Positions 1 to 11,678 of a stretch of DNA of 64,000 bases are shown piece after piece. The stretch lies in assembly GCA_032716605.1 (NCBI GenBank), contig CM064502.1, forward strand, positions 59,108,421-59,172,420. Reading direction: 5' to 3'. The notes beneath the pieces are model-generated. The model worked only from the letters and a program-made list of their open reading frames with translations, was not told the origin of the DNA and did not search any database. The DNA comes from Paralithodes platypus (Eukaryota; Arthropoda; Malacostraca; Decapoda; Lithodidae). Within the stretch, counting starts at the first letter, position 1. Each line of letters begins with the position of its first letter. Made by a program: the position numbers and the translations under genes.

Positions 1-479
1 ATAGTTTTATTGAGTATGTGTACAGCATTGTTGATGTTAGTGATGGGTGTACTGTTTAGAGTTGTGAAGTGTTGTTCTGTCTCATTTGTGAATGCTTCCC
101 AGTTAGCTCTTTTATAATTGGTGTATGTGTGTTTGTGGCTAGCTGGGGTGAGTCTGGTTTTGGTGGTGATAATGATCGGGAGGTGGTCAGAGCCTAAGGT
201 TCTGACCACCCTCCAGGATGTTGTGGGGGCGAGTTCTGGGGAGCAAAAGGTGATGTCTGGAGATGATGGGTTATAGAGGGCTTGGTGAGGAATATGGGTA
301 TGTTGATGGATGTCGTTAAGGATGATGAGGTTATCGGTTTGGTTTTGTAGTACCAGCCCTCTGTCTGTGTCGGGGTTGTCGACAAACCAGGCCGACGTCT
401 TGGCGTTGAAGTCACCACCCAGGATGATGTGTGGGGTGTGTGGGGTGTTTGTGATGTGTTGTAAGTGTGGTCTGATTTG
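1..479 (-). mobile_element. Non-LTR retrotransposon, endonuclease part, runs off the window edge
   Basis: Read on the minus strand, 479 to 1 is open and encodes the C-terminal half of an APE-type endonuclease. It has the metal-binding motif IILGGDFNAKTSAWF (around 430-380) and the catalytic block RTLGSDHLPI (around 205-170). It is Thr/His/Pro-rich like the family at 9895-11132, so it may be the 5' side of the same family (inference). Its upstream end is cut abruptly at about 479, exactly where the Penelope-like element begins. This suggests a 5'-truncated copy inserted into that element, with its RT and 3' tail lying before position 1. Confidence 0.75.
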
Positions 480-2595
480 TAGTGGGAGTAGAGCTAAGTG
501 ATGCATTATTAAAATATGTATAAACATTTATGAAATAATTACCATTCCTAACGAACCTGTCAAAGTGCAAATCTATAATAAAGCAAAGCTCTGAATATAC
601 TAAATCTAAAGGCAAATTGGTATACAAAGTTGAAAAGTCGAAGCTATGTACCGAGGTAACTTTCGGCATGGTATTTATTTTATCAATAACTTCTAACGAA
701 TTGTCAACACTCCAATAATAGTTAATGCCAGTTCTTCTCATGATGGTATTACAATATCTTTTATGAGTACTTTTAATGTATTTTAAGCAATTTACTACTT
801 GTTCTGATAGAGTTTTAGTGGTAGCAAATTTTGCTCCGGCAATAAAGCGATATTTATAAGGTCTTTTATGAAATTTAGGTAACATGTATAATTTTGCAAT
901 GCACTTGTTCTTATCAGAAAGTTTAATATCAAATATTATATTTTTCTTGGTATGTTCATCGATTAAGTTATCAATATTCAGATTATTTTGAATTTCATAA
1001 ACAGAATTACCGCAAATATTTTTACGTAATATGTTACCCTTAATACCTAATTCTTTTTTCATATTTTCAAGATAAAATTTCTTACATGTGAAGCTATAAT
1101 TATTGCTGGCTTTATCTACTGTAGTGATTACAAAATGTTTATGTAAATTTATTAAATCAGCTTTAAGCTTATTATAATTATAGTCTATAAAATCTGAAAG
1201 ATTAAATTCATTTTTAAGCGAGAAAATTTTATTTCTAATTAACTTAATTAATAATTTAGACCATGCTTCTAGTTCTCTCGCATTGCGGCACGCAATTTTT
1301 AACAATTTATCTTTTAATTTATTGACTGAAAAAACAATATCTTTTAAAATTATGTCCCATGTTACTTTATTACTCCCTATTCTAAATTTAAACCCTTTAC
1401 GACATAGCTCCGCTAATTTGTCGTTTGCAAAATGTTTAACTAGTTCTACATCACCTGTTAATATGTGACATATCGGACTATAAATGAACTTTGCTAGTGC
1501 ATCACGTCTGCTAGCTGGCATATCCATGACTCTTTCACACACGCATTTATTATTATTGAAAATATCATTATCTGAAAGATTTCCTAAAACTTTATTATAA
1601 TTACAAATAATAGACCCAACAGGTCGTTCATATGAATACACTATTAATGGTTTGAAATCTTTACAACCATCTGGTAATATGGACTTAACTTTCTTGAAAT
1701 TAATAAGACTGTTAACATTAATTTTGTCTAAAATTTTAGAGGAATAATTTAAAGTGGACAGGACTTTATCTTTAATACGGTTATCTTTGGATTTCTTAGA
1801 ATTAGCTCTAATATATCCCATAAAAGCAAAGACTATATTCTTAAATTTATTTGTGAAATTATGTTTATTATTTAGAATATTTTCTATAAAAGGAGCAAAA
1901 CTTTTCTTTTGTAGGCCTTTCAATGAATCTTTTAATTTTTTAATTCCGAAATTTCGATATAATGAATATAAATTATTAACAATAATTATAATATCAGACC
2001 TGCTTTTCTTTTTATTAAATGTATTTAGTCTTCTATTACCGTGTCTACCAGGTCTTCTGTTTAAAACAGGGAAGTTAAAATATGGGTTATTAAAATCGTT
2101 TTTTAATAAATCTTTATACAAAATGTTGCCTACATTTTTTATTTGATTGTTAAGTCCAAATGGATAGATGGTCATTAATTTTCCAATCCAATAATTTTCT
2201 CTATCTAAAACATTTTGATTACTTTGAACAATTTCTATAATTTTGTATTTACAATCAAATTTAGTACAATCTGTGTTAAAATGCTTATATAGAAGAATCT
2301 TGGAGTCGATGCCGTTCTTAATTCCTGATCTATGCCCGTAGGCTCTTTCTCTTAAACATTGCTCCGTCTTTCCAACATATTGTATACCACATTTCTCACA
2401 GGTTATTAAATAGATAACATTCTTTACTTTACATGGAGATGTTACATTAACAGAAGAATTTAGAAACAAAAATTTTGTATTGGTAATGTAACTTTTAAAA
2501 AATGTTTGATGTTCAAAATCAAATTCATTCACACAGAGTTTACATTTACAGTTATCAACGAAAAGACGCCGGTTATTTTCATTTTTATTTTTCAT
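480..2595 (-). CDS. Penelope-like retroelement ORF with N-terminal GIY-YIG endonuclease (3' truncated)
   Basis: Open for about 700 codons from ATG at 2595. A Cys cluster CKCKLC (residues 16-21) precedes a GIY-YIG nuclease with VIY at 60-62 and YVG at 73-75. CEKC lies at 66-69, the Arg-rich helix LRERAYGHR follows at 81, and RENYWIGKL at 132-140 supplies the Glu. After about 400 residues of linker come PLE reverse-transcriptase motifs: LYMLPKFHKRP (569-579) and HSFDFSTLYTNLP (650-662) with the first catalytic Asp. The copy stops there: from 479 down the reading frame continues into non-LTR sequence and ends at 412, so the YIDD motif is missing. Endonuclease before RT is the Naiad/Chlamys-type arrangement, the reverse of canonical Penelope. 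It nicks target DNA and reverse-transcribes its own RNA in known relatives. It shares about 190 bp with 27877-28066 with only about two differences, implying recent activity. Confidence 0.85.
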
Positions 2596-2689
2596 TATTT
2601 AAGTTTTTATAATTTTGCCGGGTGCGTGGGTACATAGAATGGGTACATGTTTATTAAGTATGTATGTACGTACAGTATGCATATACAGT

Positions 2690-2765
2690 ACCGGTACTGT
2701 ACTCAGGCACATACCCCATAGGTGGGGTTGGCCGACTCGCGACAGAGCCCGAACAGAAACAATAA
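2690..2765 (+). repeat. Dispersed repeat, CTCAGGCACAT family
   Basis: The segment CTCAGGCACATACCCCATAG followed by GGCCGACTC and GACAGAGCCCGAACAG recurs at 23474-23560 and 47847-47960 in this direction and at 48300-48410 and 59690-59780 inverted. Copies are of SINE or MITE size. No coding capacity or pol III boxes are evident. Confidence 0.6.
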
Positions 2766-3129
2766 AATTAATAAAACAACATTTTAAAAATCACACACAT
2801 CTAGGTTGCCCAGGAGGCCCAGAGACTAAGGATCATGAAGGGTCTCCAGCACTCCCTGGAGCCAGACCTTCTGGAGAAGTTTTGGTCAAAGCAGGCAGAC
2901 ACGCAGTGGAACTACACCACAATGCCCGTCCGCATTACTTTCAGGCAGGGCCCTTCATAATTATATATAGTATACCGGCTCCCCAGGCCAGGCGCCTGAC
3001 TGACTTATCTAGTTCAATCACAAACCATTTCGAATACAGATCAGTTCAATCGCAAACAAATTTTACCTAAGTTAAAGATCCACTTTTATCTCTTCAAAAT
3101 AATAAATAAGCGGCATCATAAAAGAAACA
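2766..3129. other. Unassigned spacer
   Basis: There is a small open frame here on the plus strand, but no recognisable domain. The part around 2805-2880 resembles sequence after the same dispersed repeat at 23555-23620, so it is probably the repeat's downstream half. Confidence 0.4.
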
Positions 3130-5060
3130 TCCAACAACAACAACAAAATGTCAAGAATTTATATTTGGAAATTCGGGGGCATTGTCACGGCTTGTGGCAA
3201 GCCATTAAAGTAAGGGAACACATCTGTCAACATGGCCTCTATGACAGCTACAGTAGAGATGTGTGTTATTTGGCTGCTGGGCAGGTGATGATAAATCTGG
3301 AATACGCGTCAATGAAGGTGATCACATACTTCTTGGCGGACGTGGATGGAATAGGGCCCACATGTTGTCCACAGCTATAGTTACCAGGGTTAAGAGGCTA
3401 TTCTATGGCCGGAAGGTCTTGAGCGGTTCGCGTGACATCTTTGCCTAGTGTACCTGTCCGGCATGCTTCGTCGATTTTCCCTGTAGCCTCGGATGGGTTT
3501 GGCGTCGCTGAAGGCCTTCACGATCGAGCTATTTCTGACCTAGATGGATGCAGTTATGCAAGGTGAGCATGATTACTTCGGTTTCAGCTGGGTCGATGAC
3601 TATATAGATGTCCTGAAGAAGTGTAGGCCTACAGATGATCCCTGACATGTGCGAGTGGGGATCCAGTCAGATATTGTTAGAGTCAGCCAGCTTTTGATGA
3701 GCGTTTTCTGTGTGGTTCCTGTGCGCGCTGTTAGACTTCTTAGGGGTAACCAATTGACAAAGTATCCGCGTTCAAATGCCATTTTCTTGGTCGGTAGATG
3801 TCAAAATTAAATTTCTCTAGGGTTTCCCTCCATTTCATGACGAGAGCGTTGCTGGTCTCGGATTTGCAGAGCCATTGCAGGTCGGTGATTATGATGACTC
3901 AGAAGCCCAGTCGGGCTTAACATGGCGCCAATTCTTACTTTGGACACATCTGTATATAGAGATGGAACGGCTAATTATAGTCGGGAAATAGATTACTGGG
4001 GCCTTGATAAGATATCTCTTCAGCTGTAGAAGTCTATTTTGGGTGTTCATTGAAAATCCTCTTCTTTCATGATTAGGTCAGGGAGGGGTTCTGTAATGGT
4101 GGCGAATCCCTTCATAACCGGCAATAACAATTAAGAGGTCAGTCCTTGGAAGGGTCGGGCTCATTTTACATTAACGGGAGGTGTGATTTCGGCGATTGCT
4201 TGTAGCTTGGCTGGATCTGGGGCGATTCCTTCGGCTGATATATGGTGAGTCTGAGGAAGTTTACAGAGTCCCTTGCCATAGTAGGCTACATTTGGTGGGT
4301 TTCAGCTTCAGTCCTGCATCCTAGGTCCTTTGAAAGATCTAGCTCGCAGTCGTTAAAGATGTTCCGTCCAAGTGCGACTGAAAACTGACATAGTCGAGGT
4401 ATGCAAGGCACTTTTCCCAAGTTAGGCTTCTGAGGACGGAGTACATCAGACCTGAGAACATTGTGGGGCCATTGCATAACTCAGAATGTAGGACCGTGAA
4501 TTTAGTCTACCGACCTCTAGTTGATAAAGCCGTTTTCTCTTGCTGATCCTCTAGCAGGGTTACTTGCCAATACCTGGACTGTACGTTCAGGGTTGAGAAC
4601 GAACGGGTGCTAAAGAGTGATTCCAGGGAGTCATCAACTCGTGGCAGGGGTATAGCGTTCTTCACTGTGACGTCATTTAGGCGGCGATAGTCCACACAGA
4701 ATCTAATGGATCCGTCCTTCTTCTTCACAAGAATGACTGGGAATGGCCAGGGACTCAAGGAGGGTGTGATGAACCCTGCTGCAAACATGTCTTTCACTTG
4801 TCGTTCCTCTTCCTGTCGCTGTACAGGGTAATTTCTTTGGGATGGCTGTCTGATGCGGGGAGTGGGACCTGTCATATGTTTGGGATGGTTCAGTACGTTG
4901 GTCCGGCCAACATCCTACGGACTTCTCACGAATATGTCCTGGAACTCAAGAAGGAGTTGTTCCAAACCCTGTTCGAGAGGTGTGCAGGAATTTCTGGTAG
5001 AGTCAAGATGTCTGAAGATGGTTTGGTGTGAGTGGTAGTGGCAGAGCTGTCAAAGATCTC
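3130..5060 (-). pseudogene. Decayed Ty3/gypsy pol (RT - RNase H - integrase)
   Basis: On the minus strand the fragments occur in the gypsy order. At 4875-4507 is the RT N-terminal region with VILVKKKDGSIRFCVDYRRL and a PLPRVDDSLESL block. Upstream of it, an in-frame stop interrupts the leader that ends in DVGRTNVLNH. At about 4470-4290 the RT continues out of frame and the YxDD box reads YLDY, so a catalytic Asp is lost. Around 3780-3700 is a degraded NADTLS-like RNase H end. At 3370-3150 is an integrase core piece, with GPIPSTSAKKYVITFIDAYS and later DNAPEF. Several frameshifts and stops make it non-functional. No LTRs were recognised. Confidence 0.75.
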
Positions 5061-6067
5061 CAAGTCACCTGTGACGAGTCTTTAGGTAAGGGGACAGGCA
5101 GCTTGGAGATGTTGGTGATGCGGATGGCGTTGATATGCGAGGGGATGATGGCGGGTGAGGTGATGCAGTTTATGGTGAAGGGTTGTTCTCCACTCCCACA
5201 GATTTATCAGGACCAAGTCTCCCTTCGGTGTTGGGGCCTTTATTATATAAATCCGAGGGCTAGGCGCATATATACCTGTCTTCTTTGTTCTGCAACCTAT
5301 TTGGGTTGGATGAACGCTGTTCGGCCTGTGGCTGTCTAGGTATGCGCCGCACAGCCCCTATTTGTTGCGCCTTCGTGGTCTTGGCAGCCAGGAGTCCAGG
5401 AGTATCTGTCTAAACCGCTTGGGTTGGTTTCGAGCAGGCTTCGAGCAGCCTTCCCATGAGTGTTTGGGGCGCTTCTAGCCGACTTACCATTGCTTTCAAT
5501 TTATGATCCCGATGCGTTTCGAGCTGCCCTCGGGGTTAACTGTGAGCTTGTACCAGAGGCGTTTCAAGCCGACTCTCTGTTTGCAACTTTTGAATAAATG
5601 CTTCGACCCAAACTCTTCGATGTGGTACACAAAAGTAACTGTGTCAAACAGGTTTGGTCCTAGTGGAGCTAAAAAGGAGAGTTGTATTGAGCCAGTTCTC
5701 CTTCAGTGGATACCGATCACGCTGATGCTTTTTGCTACCGATTGGAGTTTGGTTTGAGTGGTCTCTTTCTCCTCTGCTAGGTTGTGTTGGTGATGATTTA
5801 GCTGAAGAAGGGCCTAAGTTGGTGTGCAGCTTCCTTTGTGTTGTTAGGGGGTCATCAAGGCATATGACTTTGTTGGTGTTGTTGTTGCGGTTGTGGGAAA
5901 GAAGGGCGTGGAATGGTGTTGTTTGGTTGGCTCTTATGTTCCTTTGGCATGGACATTTGCATAGAGGCTATAGCATATCCTTGCCTCCTGTATTCAAATA
6001 TGTTGAGGTGCCTACATCACCTATAGCAGCTAGCTAGCTATGTATTGTAAACCTCTAAGCTGCGAAA
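5061..6067. other. Probable upstream part of the gypsy relic, no intact gene
   Basis: On the minus strand at about 5970-5820 there is a Gln/Pro/His-rich stretch interrupted by stops that could be a gag remnant, as expected upstream of the pol relic. The plus-strand open frames show no domain. Assignment is tentative. Confidence 0.3.
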
Positions 6068-6104
6068 TTGCTCTCTGAATGTTTTACTAGGCGAATGCGA
6101 GTGC

Positions 6105-7545
6105 GACGTTCCCTCCGGAAGATGGCACTTAAAAACATCCACAAAAACGAACCATGCAGTGCCGGTGAAATGAAAGCAATATTAGGTGGCATATCCCCTT
6201 ACCACCACCTCGATCGACCTGTCTTCCCCTTACATGTGTCTCACCCCCCACCCATCCCTCTCCTCTCCCCCTTTCTCCCTCAACATACCCCCTCCTTTAT
6301 TCTACTTTTCCCTCCATACTTCCTCCCTCTCGCCTCAAATACATCCAGTCACCCGGCCTCCTCTACACTACCCCTACCACCCTTTTCCCTAGCTCATAGC
6401 CTACATGCGCGAGACAGATAGAGCCGCCAGTGCAGGACCTTTAACCCTTCCAGCCCGGCTGTCCTTTTATAAGGACACCGCGGCAGATGGGCAGGACCCC
6501 GGGTGTCCTTATAACAGTCAGTAAGCTTGAAAGCCTATTCAACTTGGTCTGAACGCCGTGCGTCCGACGCATGTAAACAAAGCCGGTCATTGCGCCACAG
6601 CACCTCCGAAAACAAGGAGACGTCGGATCAATGTTGTTGTATATTGTATGACGAAATTAGTGTCTGAAAAGCTCCGATATTGTCAACATCGCGGAAACAT
6701 TCGCTCCACGGAAATCGTCATCACAACTGAATCAGCTTACTTACAGTTACAGAGCTCTACTCAATGCCAGTCTACAGATTGGAAACCGCACTACGTTTAG
6801 AGATGCGTGGGAAATTTCTAGCAGTTAAAATAACAAAGATACAGTAGCCTAGGCCTAGACGTTTTTCGGCCAAATCGCCCGGGTACCCCACACTGTCCTT
6901 AGGAGGACGAGCCCGGGCGGGAAGGGTTAAAGGTAAATTCTGACAAAAACAAAATTACATTTACCTTGCTAAGCAATATTTCTGCTCCATATACGCATAT
7001 TTTACTTGTATAGTGAACATGCACATGTGAACATTGAAGAACCAGAAAATAGGTGTAAATAGCAAATATCCAGTGAAAAAACTTATTATTGTGATGGGAG
7101 AGGTGGCAAAGGCGTACGAGGAAGCGTGACAAAGTTGTGCTCCCTCTGCGTGCTTGAGGCAAACTGACAGTCACAGCTGTCTCCCGCGCATGTATGAGGG
7201 AGGAGAGATTGAGGTAGGGAGAGTGTAGAGGAAGGTGACTGGACATATTTCAGGCGGGAGGGAGGAAATTAGAAGGAAAAGGTAGAATAAAAGAGGAGGG
7301 GGCTCCCATAAGTGGAGGGAAAAAGGTAAAGGGGAGGGGGGGGGGGGGGGGGGAGTAAGACAGGAGGTGGTGGTAGGAGAAATGCCACCTTATCATTTAT
7401 TGTTTTTGATTCACCGGCACTGGAGCGCTATTTTTTTTTTTTTTTTTTTTAATGAATGTGCCATATTCTGGAATTCGCCCAGTAAGGCATTCCGGAAGAA
7501 ATTTCGCTGATCTTGGGCTAAAGGTCCTGCACTGGCGGACCTTTA
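6105..7545. repeat. Long inverted repeat (fold-back) with TTAA MITE in the middle
   Basis: About 270 bp at 6148-6415 (AGTGCCGGTGAA, then pyrimidine-rich, then CATGCGCGAGAC) recurs inverted at about 7125-7425. Outside and inside the arms, a GCCGCCAGTGCAGGACC motif (6423) is repeated inverted at 7525-7541. A G-run at about 7331-7354 and a T-run at 7432-7451 lie in the right arm. This could be a fold-back or MITE-like element. Boundaries are approximate. Confidence 0.6.
6441..6927 (+). mobile_element. M9, TTAA-ended MITE of about 480 bp
   Basis: Begins TTAACCCTTCCAGCCCGG and ends GGGAAGGGTTAA, with a GTCCTTTTATAAGGAC hairpin near one end. A second copy lies inverted at 15851-16327 and is alignable end to end. 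Short TIRs and TTAA at both ends are what piggyBac-type elements leave. No transposase ORF is present, so it would be non-autonomous. Confidence 0.75.
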
Positions 7546-8700
7546 AAAAACATGCTTAAAGCATTCCCCGGGTTAATGGTGAATACATGGTAATTATAAG
7601 GTCCATGCATAGACATAAAAGTTGCATGTATCGAATAATATAACATTACAAATAAGGATTCAATTTACCGTCAAGTGAAAGAAAACCAACTATAGGGCGG
7701 TAGGTGGTTGAGGTTTTCATTGTGCGCAGTGTTTGGTACCTGTTTGATGTCTGTTATGATTTATGCACGTTGATCTAATACGTATATTGGGGTCATTAGG
7801 CGTAGCATGAGCATCAACTCGTATGTTTCTCTATAGGCCTATAGTAATTTATTTGACTGAAATGACGAATTAATTCTTTTGTTTGCTTGGGAAGGTTGTA
7901 TGGATATATATTTAAAAATTCAAGTTTGTGTATTTATATATGATCCACTAGTATTTATAAATATCAAGTCGCTATAGGCTTATATTTATTGCACTATATA
8001 AAGTTGCGAAAGTGGTACATGCATAATTTATTAATTTTTATTGTTTTGCGAAAGGCTGAGCGATTTGCACGGAAGTAGATACAATAATATCCTCTTCTTG
8101 GGTTCTCTGTAGGTCATATTATGAATGAAAGTGTATGTATTCATCAATGAAGGTGAAAATCTTACAAGTTGTTTGGGAGAAGGTATTGATTCTTGCTTTT
8201 TTAACGACCGTGGCCGATATCCTTTTCGATTGAATTTATCGCTCATTCTACCTTTTTAAATGAAAGTTTGGGCAAAAAGAGGTGGGAAAGATGGGAGAGT
8301 AGGTCGATAGAGGTGATAAGAGAGGTTAGAAGGCGAGGAAGAAGGTAATCTCGGCATTTTTTTCAACAAAGGGAGAGGCCATGAAAGGAAGGTGGAGGGA
8401 GTTGCTTGTGCATGCCTGCCTGCCACTGCCATCACACCGATCCTCAATTTTTACGGTGCTTGCGACCCGCTAACGCTCGCATTCCTCATTGACAGTCGCG
8501 GAAGTTAAGACCGACCACCCCGCAAAGCATCCTAGTCGCCTTTAAAAATTTCCCCCCCGGCGCGGGAGGGGGTAAAAATGCGTGAAAAGTTAGCCAAACT
8601 CGCGGTTCATGAAGCAAAATGTAAGCCAGTGTCCAGTGTTACGGTCTGGAGGCACCCCGGGACAGGCATACTTCTACCTTTATGCGCAGGCGTAGTAGAA
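7546..8700. other. Upstream region of the host gene, nothing recognised
   Basis: AT-rich to about 8250, then purine-rich (8270-8400). A fragment at 7671-7690 matches the M4 terminus (AATTTACCGTCAAGTG). No coding exon, RNA gene or clear repeat boundary was found. Confidence 0.5.
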
Positions 8701-8920
8701 TGCTTGTCAGTGTATTTGGTATGACATTTTGACTGTGGAGTAATACAGATGTGGTATACAATTGTGGTTAAGGTGGTTTGGGCAACCTAGGTTGGGTTGT
8801 ATTGGATTTATAGGGGTTGTTATTGGTTGTGGGGATGCCTGGGACTGGAGGGAGTGTTTAGCCTGGTATCCCCGTCCCCCCGTCTTGTTTCCTTCCTCCC
8901 TTGCCGGCAGTCCTTCCCGG

Positions 8921-8965
8921 CCGCTGATTGGCTGGCTGTGGCGGGGGCGGGTTCTGATTGGTCCA
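8921..8965 (+). promoter_or_regulatory. Candidate promoter: two inverted CCAAT boxes around a GC box
   Basis: ATTGG (8927-8931), GGGGCGGG (around 8945-8952) and ATTGG (8957-8961) lie about 100 bp before the first coding exon, in a locally GC-rich island (8870-8965). NF-Y and Sp1-type factors bind such sites in animals. There is no TATA box at a useful distance. The arrangement is typical of TATA-less promoters, but the transcription start is not known. Confidence 0.55.
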
Positions 8966-9033
8966 CACCACCACGGAGGACAAAGCCATTTTGTAAACAA
9001 ACATTCAGCTGACAGACGCCGGACGGTCGATCA

Positions 9034-9066
9034 ATGGCATCTTTTAGAAAATTTCAGCTCACTTAA
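9034..9066 (+). promoter_or_regulatory. Upstream ORF overlapping the main start by one base
   Basis: ATGGCATCTTTTAG begins a ten-codon uORF whose TAA (9064-9066) shares its last A with the ATG at 9066 (TAATG). If transcription starts upstream, termination-reinitiation could control translation of the AT-hook protein. It would be irrelevant if AAAATTTCAG (ending 9057) is a splice acceptor. Confidence 0.4.
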
Positions 9067-9847
9067 TGGATGTGTGTGGCCCAGAGAAACCTGATGGACC
9101 CATGACAGAGCCGGGAGACCAGAGCGATGAGGAAAAAAGCCGCCATATTGATTCAAGAGCCAGCATGGAGTTAAAAGTGGCAAGTGAGAGTGAGGGAGAC
9201 CAAGGTGAGGGATCAGGGCCAAGGGGACCCACCATGGGCCCTCAAGACGTGGCCCACAGCCCTCAAGCAGAGATTAATGGTCATGTCAGTGAGGGCCCAG
9301 GTAAAACGGACTCTGTGTATGATTTTGACCCTGAACATGAAGGTGACATGCCCACCACCCTGGAGGAGGACTGTAGTGAACCCTCTCCAGACAAAAGCAG
9401 TGACCGAAGTGAAACATCCGACTCCAATGTTAAAAATGAGCCCGAACTTGAAACGCTAGATGATTCAGAGATGGCCGAGGATGAGTCCGTGTCCGAGTCG
9501 TACGAGGGTCAGGATTACGGACCCGTGCCGGGGTCCGAGGGTGCCGTATCGGACACGTACGAGTGTATCGTGCCCAGGAGGGGGCGCGGGAGACCCAGGG
9601 GCAGCAAGAACCGCACAGACGGTAGGGGCCGGGGGAGAGGGTATAAGTTCCAGAGGTTCAACGACGATCGAACCTGTACTGCCTACGATCTACGCAACAT
9701 TCCCGACCCGTTCAACTGTCAGCGGAGAGGGCGGCCGCGCAGCAGGTTTATTGTGGACCTTGGGGAACAAAACCATGAAGCGTGGACCAAGTCAAAGGAG
9801 GAACTTAATATCTCTGACGCAGAGCTCACTACACTTTTGTTAAGTCT
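9066..9847 (+). CDS. Exon 1 of AT-hook/C2H2 zinc-finger gene: acidic, AT-hook N-terminus
   Basis: Encodes 260 residues plus two bases. Residues 1-165 are acidic, Ser/Glu/Asp-rich and probably disordered, with a possible SUMO site VKNE (122-125). Basic AT-hooks follow: RRGRGRPRGSKNR (171-183), an RG run (186-192) and QRRGRPRSR (219-227). AT-hooks bind the minor groove of AT-rich DNA, so a nuclear, chromatin-linked role is likely. The open frame would end at 9851, but that TAA lies inside a perfect donor, CT|GTAAGT at 9848. Splicing there leaves phase 2, which the acceptor at 15181 completes (CT+A, Leu). Intron retention would give a 261-residue AT-hook-only protein. The start at 9066 was chosen as the first in-frame ATG, with G at +4. 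The gene family is not recognised. Confidence 0.8.
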
Positions 9848-9894
9848 GTAAGTAGCCTATCCAATACAGGTAATAAACTTAACCTAACAATAGG

Positions 9895-11132
9895 TGTGGA
9901 AATTCGTCCTATCGCCCGCACTCTTCAATCTGTACATGCACGATATAACTACACCCAATACGCCCCAAATAAACTTAGCCTCCTATGCAGATGACATAAC
10001 ACTCACATGCACACACCATGACCCAAAAAGAGCAACAGATCTCCTTCAACCCTATCTCAACACACTACATGGCTGGTGCACTACAAACAGACTTAATCTA
10101 GCCCCAGCCAAATCCACCGCAACCCTGCTCACAAGTTGGACAGGAGAACACGAATACATCCCTCAACTCACCATAAACAACACATCCCTAACACATACAC
10201 ACACTGTGACACACACCCAAAATCCTAGGAGTAACATATGATACTCATATGACATTCAAACAGCACACCACAAACATTAAAAAGAAACTGACACCCAGAC
10301 TTAACGCCCTCAGGTCACTTGCTCACACAAAATTTGGACACAACAAAAAAACTACCACCACAGTATATAAACAATACATAAGATCAGTGATGGAATAGGC
10401 CTACGCAAGCCCAGCCTGGGCTTCTAACCTAGCTGAAACACATCATAAGACCTTACAGACTATTCAAAACAAAGCCCTGAAGATCATTACAGGCTGCACA
10501 GCTACTGCACCCACAGATCACCTACCGGTACATCAAGAAACCAAAATCCTCAAAGTCAAAGACCATCTGGACATGAGAGGCACTCAATTCCTGGCAGCAG
10601 CCTCCACGAACCAAGACCACCCACTAAACTACATGGCAACACACCCACAGACACCAAGAAATATCAAAACAACACCCAGCACACGATATCACACACAATT
10701 ATTGTCCTCTCCCCCTCCCTGCCCACCCCGAACCAACTTCCAGAAGCACATCCATACTCATATCTCTCACCGATCCATCCACTCACTCACAGACAACACG
10801 CAGCTGCATGCACGACCTCCCGAAATCCATCCTTCCGAATCCTCCCTTCCTCGCGAGGACAGAGTCCACCTGGCCAGGCTGAGATGCGGACACCATCCAG
10901 CTCTCCTGAGCTATCAGAAGAGACTGGATGACTCCGTTGTCGACGCCTGCCCGGGATGTAACACAGCACCCCATACCATTAAACACATCATAGAAGACTG
11001 CATTTCACACAACCACTTACGCCAACAACACAATCTACACTCAATGAGAGCTCTGTGGGAAAGCCCGATCGTGGCCATGGCCTTTCTCAGGGACTCGGGG
11101 CTGTTCGGCCAGGCAGCTTAGGGAACAACAAC
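9895..11132 (+). mobile_element. 5'-truncated non-LTR retrotransposon (family 1) with 14-bp target duplication
   Basis: Encodes the RT C-terminal half. VLSPALFNLYMHDI and SYADDITLTCTHH carry the catalytic Asp pair. After a frameshift near 10200 comes the maturase-like tail to DSGLFGQAA (stop 11119-11121), with a Zn-type CPGCNTAPHTIKHIIEDC cluster. An in-frame TAG at about 10396 is due to a 6-base GGCCTA insertion relative to the copy at 33047. The element ends in a short CAA tail. AACCTAACAATAGG occurs at 9881-9894 and 11133-11146, a clean target duplication. It sits only 47 bp past the exon 1 donor. Confidence 0.9.
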
Positions 11133-11146
11133 AACCTAACAATAGG

Positions 11147-11678
11147 CCTACTAAGTACGCCCAGACCATTAACTAGGCCTTTAACTTCCTAGGCCTAATT
11201 AACTTTAAAAGGGTGGCAACTGTCAACTCGTTCCTTTTTTAGGTTTACAAAGAATAGAATAGGCCTAGGCTATAGGCTACTCTATAGGCTAGATTGATTC
11301 ATGATTGGTTTGCAATGTTAGGCTAGATTGACACTTGTGACTCTTCAGCTGTCACTTGTCACACTTCAATTATTCAAAAGTTCATTGATTTGTCTTTAGC
11401 CTGTTCTAGGTACCGGTACTGTACCACTCCAGCAGGGTGGCATAAAGATGATCATATGGTGCCCTTTTTATTTCAAGACTGATTGCTTACCTTTAGTGGT
11501 GGATAGGCCTAAGACTTTCATAAGAGTAGTGAGTTGGTCAGTTATGTGTGAGGTTCAGTGTAATAACAAGATTTAGGCTAGTAGGCTAGTATTGAGTCTG
11601 AGTATGAAAAGTGTCGTTTGCCAGCCTGTAAAATTAACAGTGCCATAGGCCTACTAATGTCAAAACACATCTTGGCAA
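11147..11678. other. Intronic spacer rich in TAGGCCTA octamers
   Basis: Five exact TAGGCCTA palindromes lie at 11143, 11190, 11260, 11504 and 11646, with several near matches. No ORF or known repeat was recognised. Confidence 0.5.

Noticed and set aside
2615..3070. Plus-strand 151-codon ORF
   Set aside because: It covers a dispersed repeat and shows no domain.
4798..5339. Plus-strand ORFs over the gypsy relic
   Set aside because: Antisense shadows. The minus strand carries recognisable RT motifs.
9849..9851. TAA as the true C-terminus of the exon 1 protein
   Set aside because: It is part of a perfect GTAAGT donor, and phase matches the next exon. Retained-intron use stays possible.
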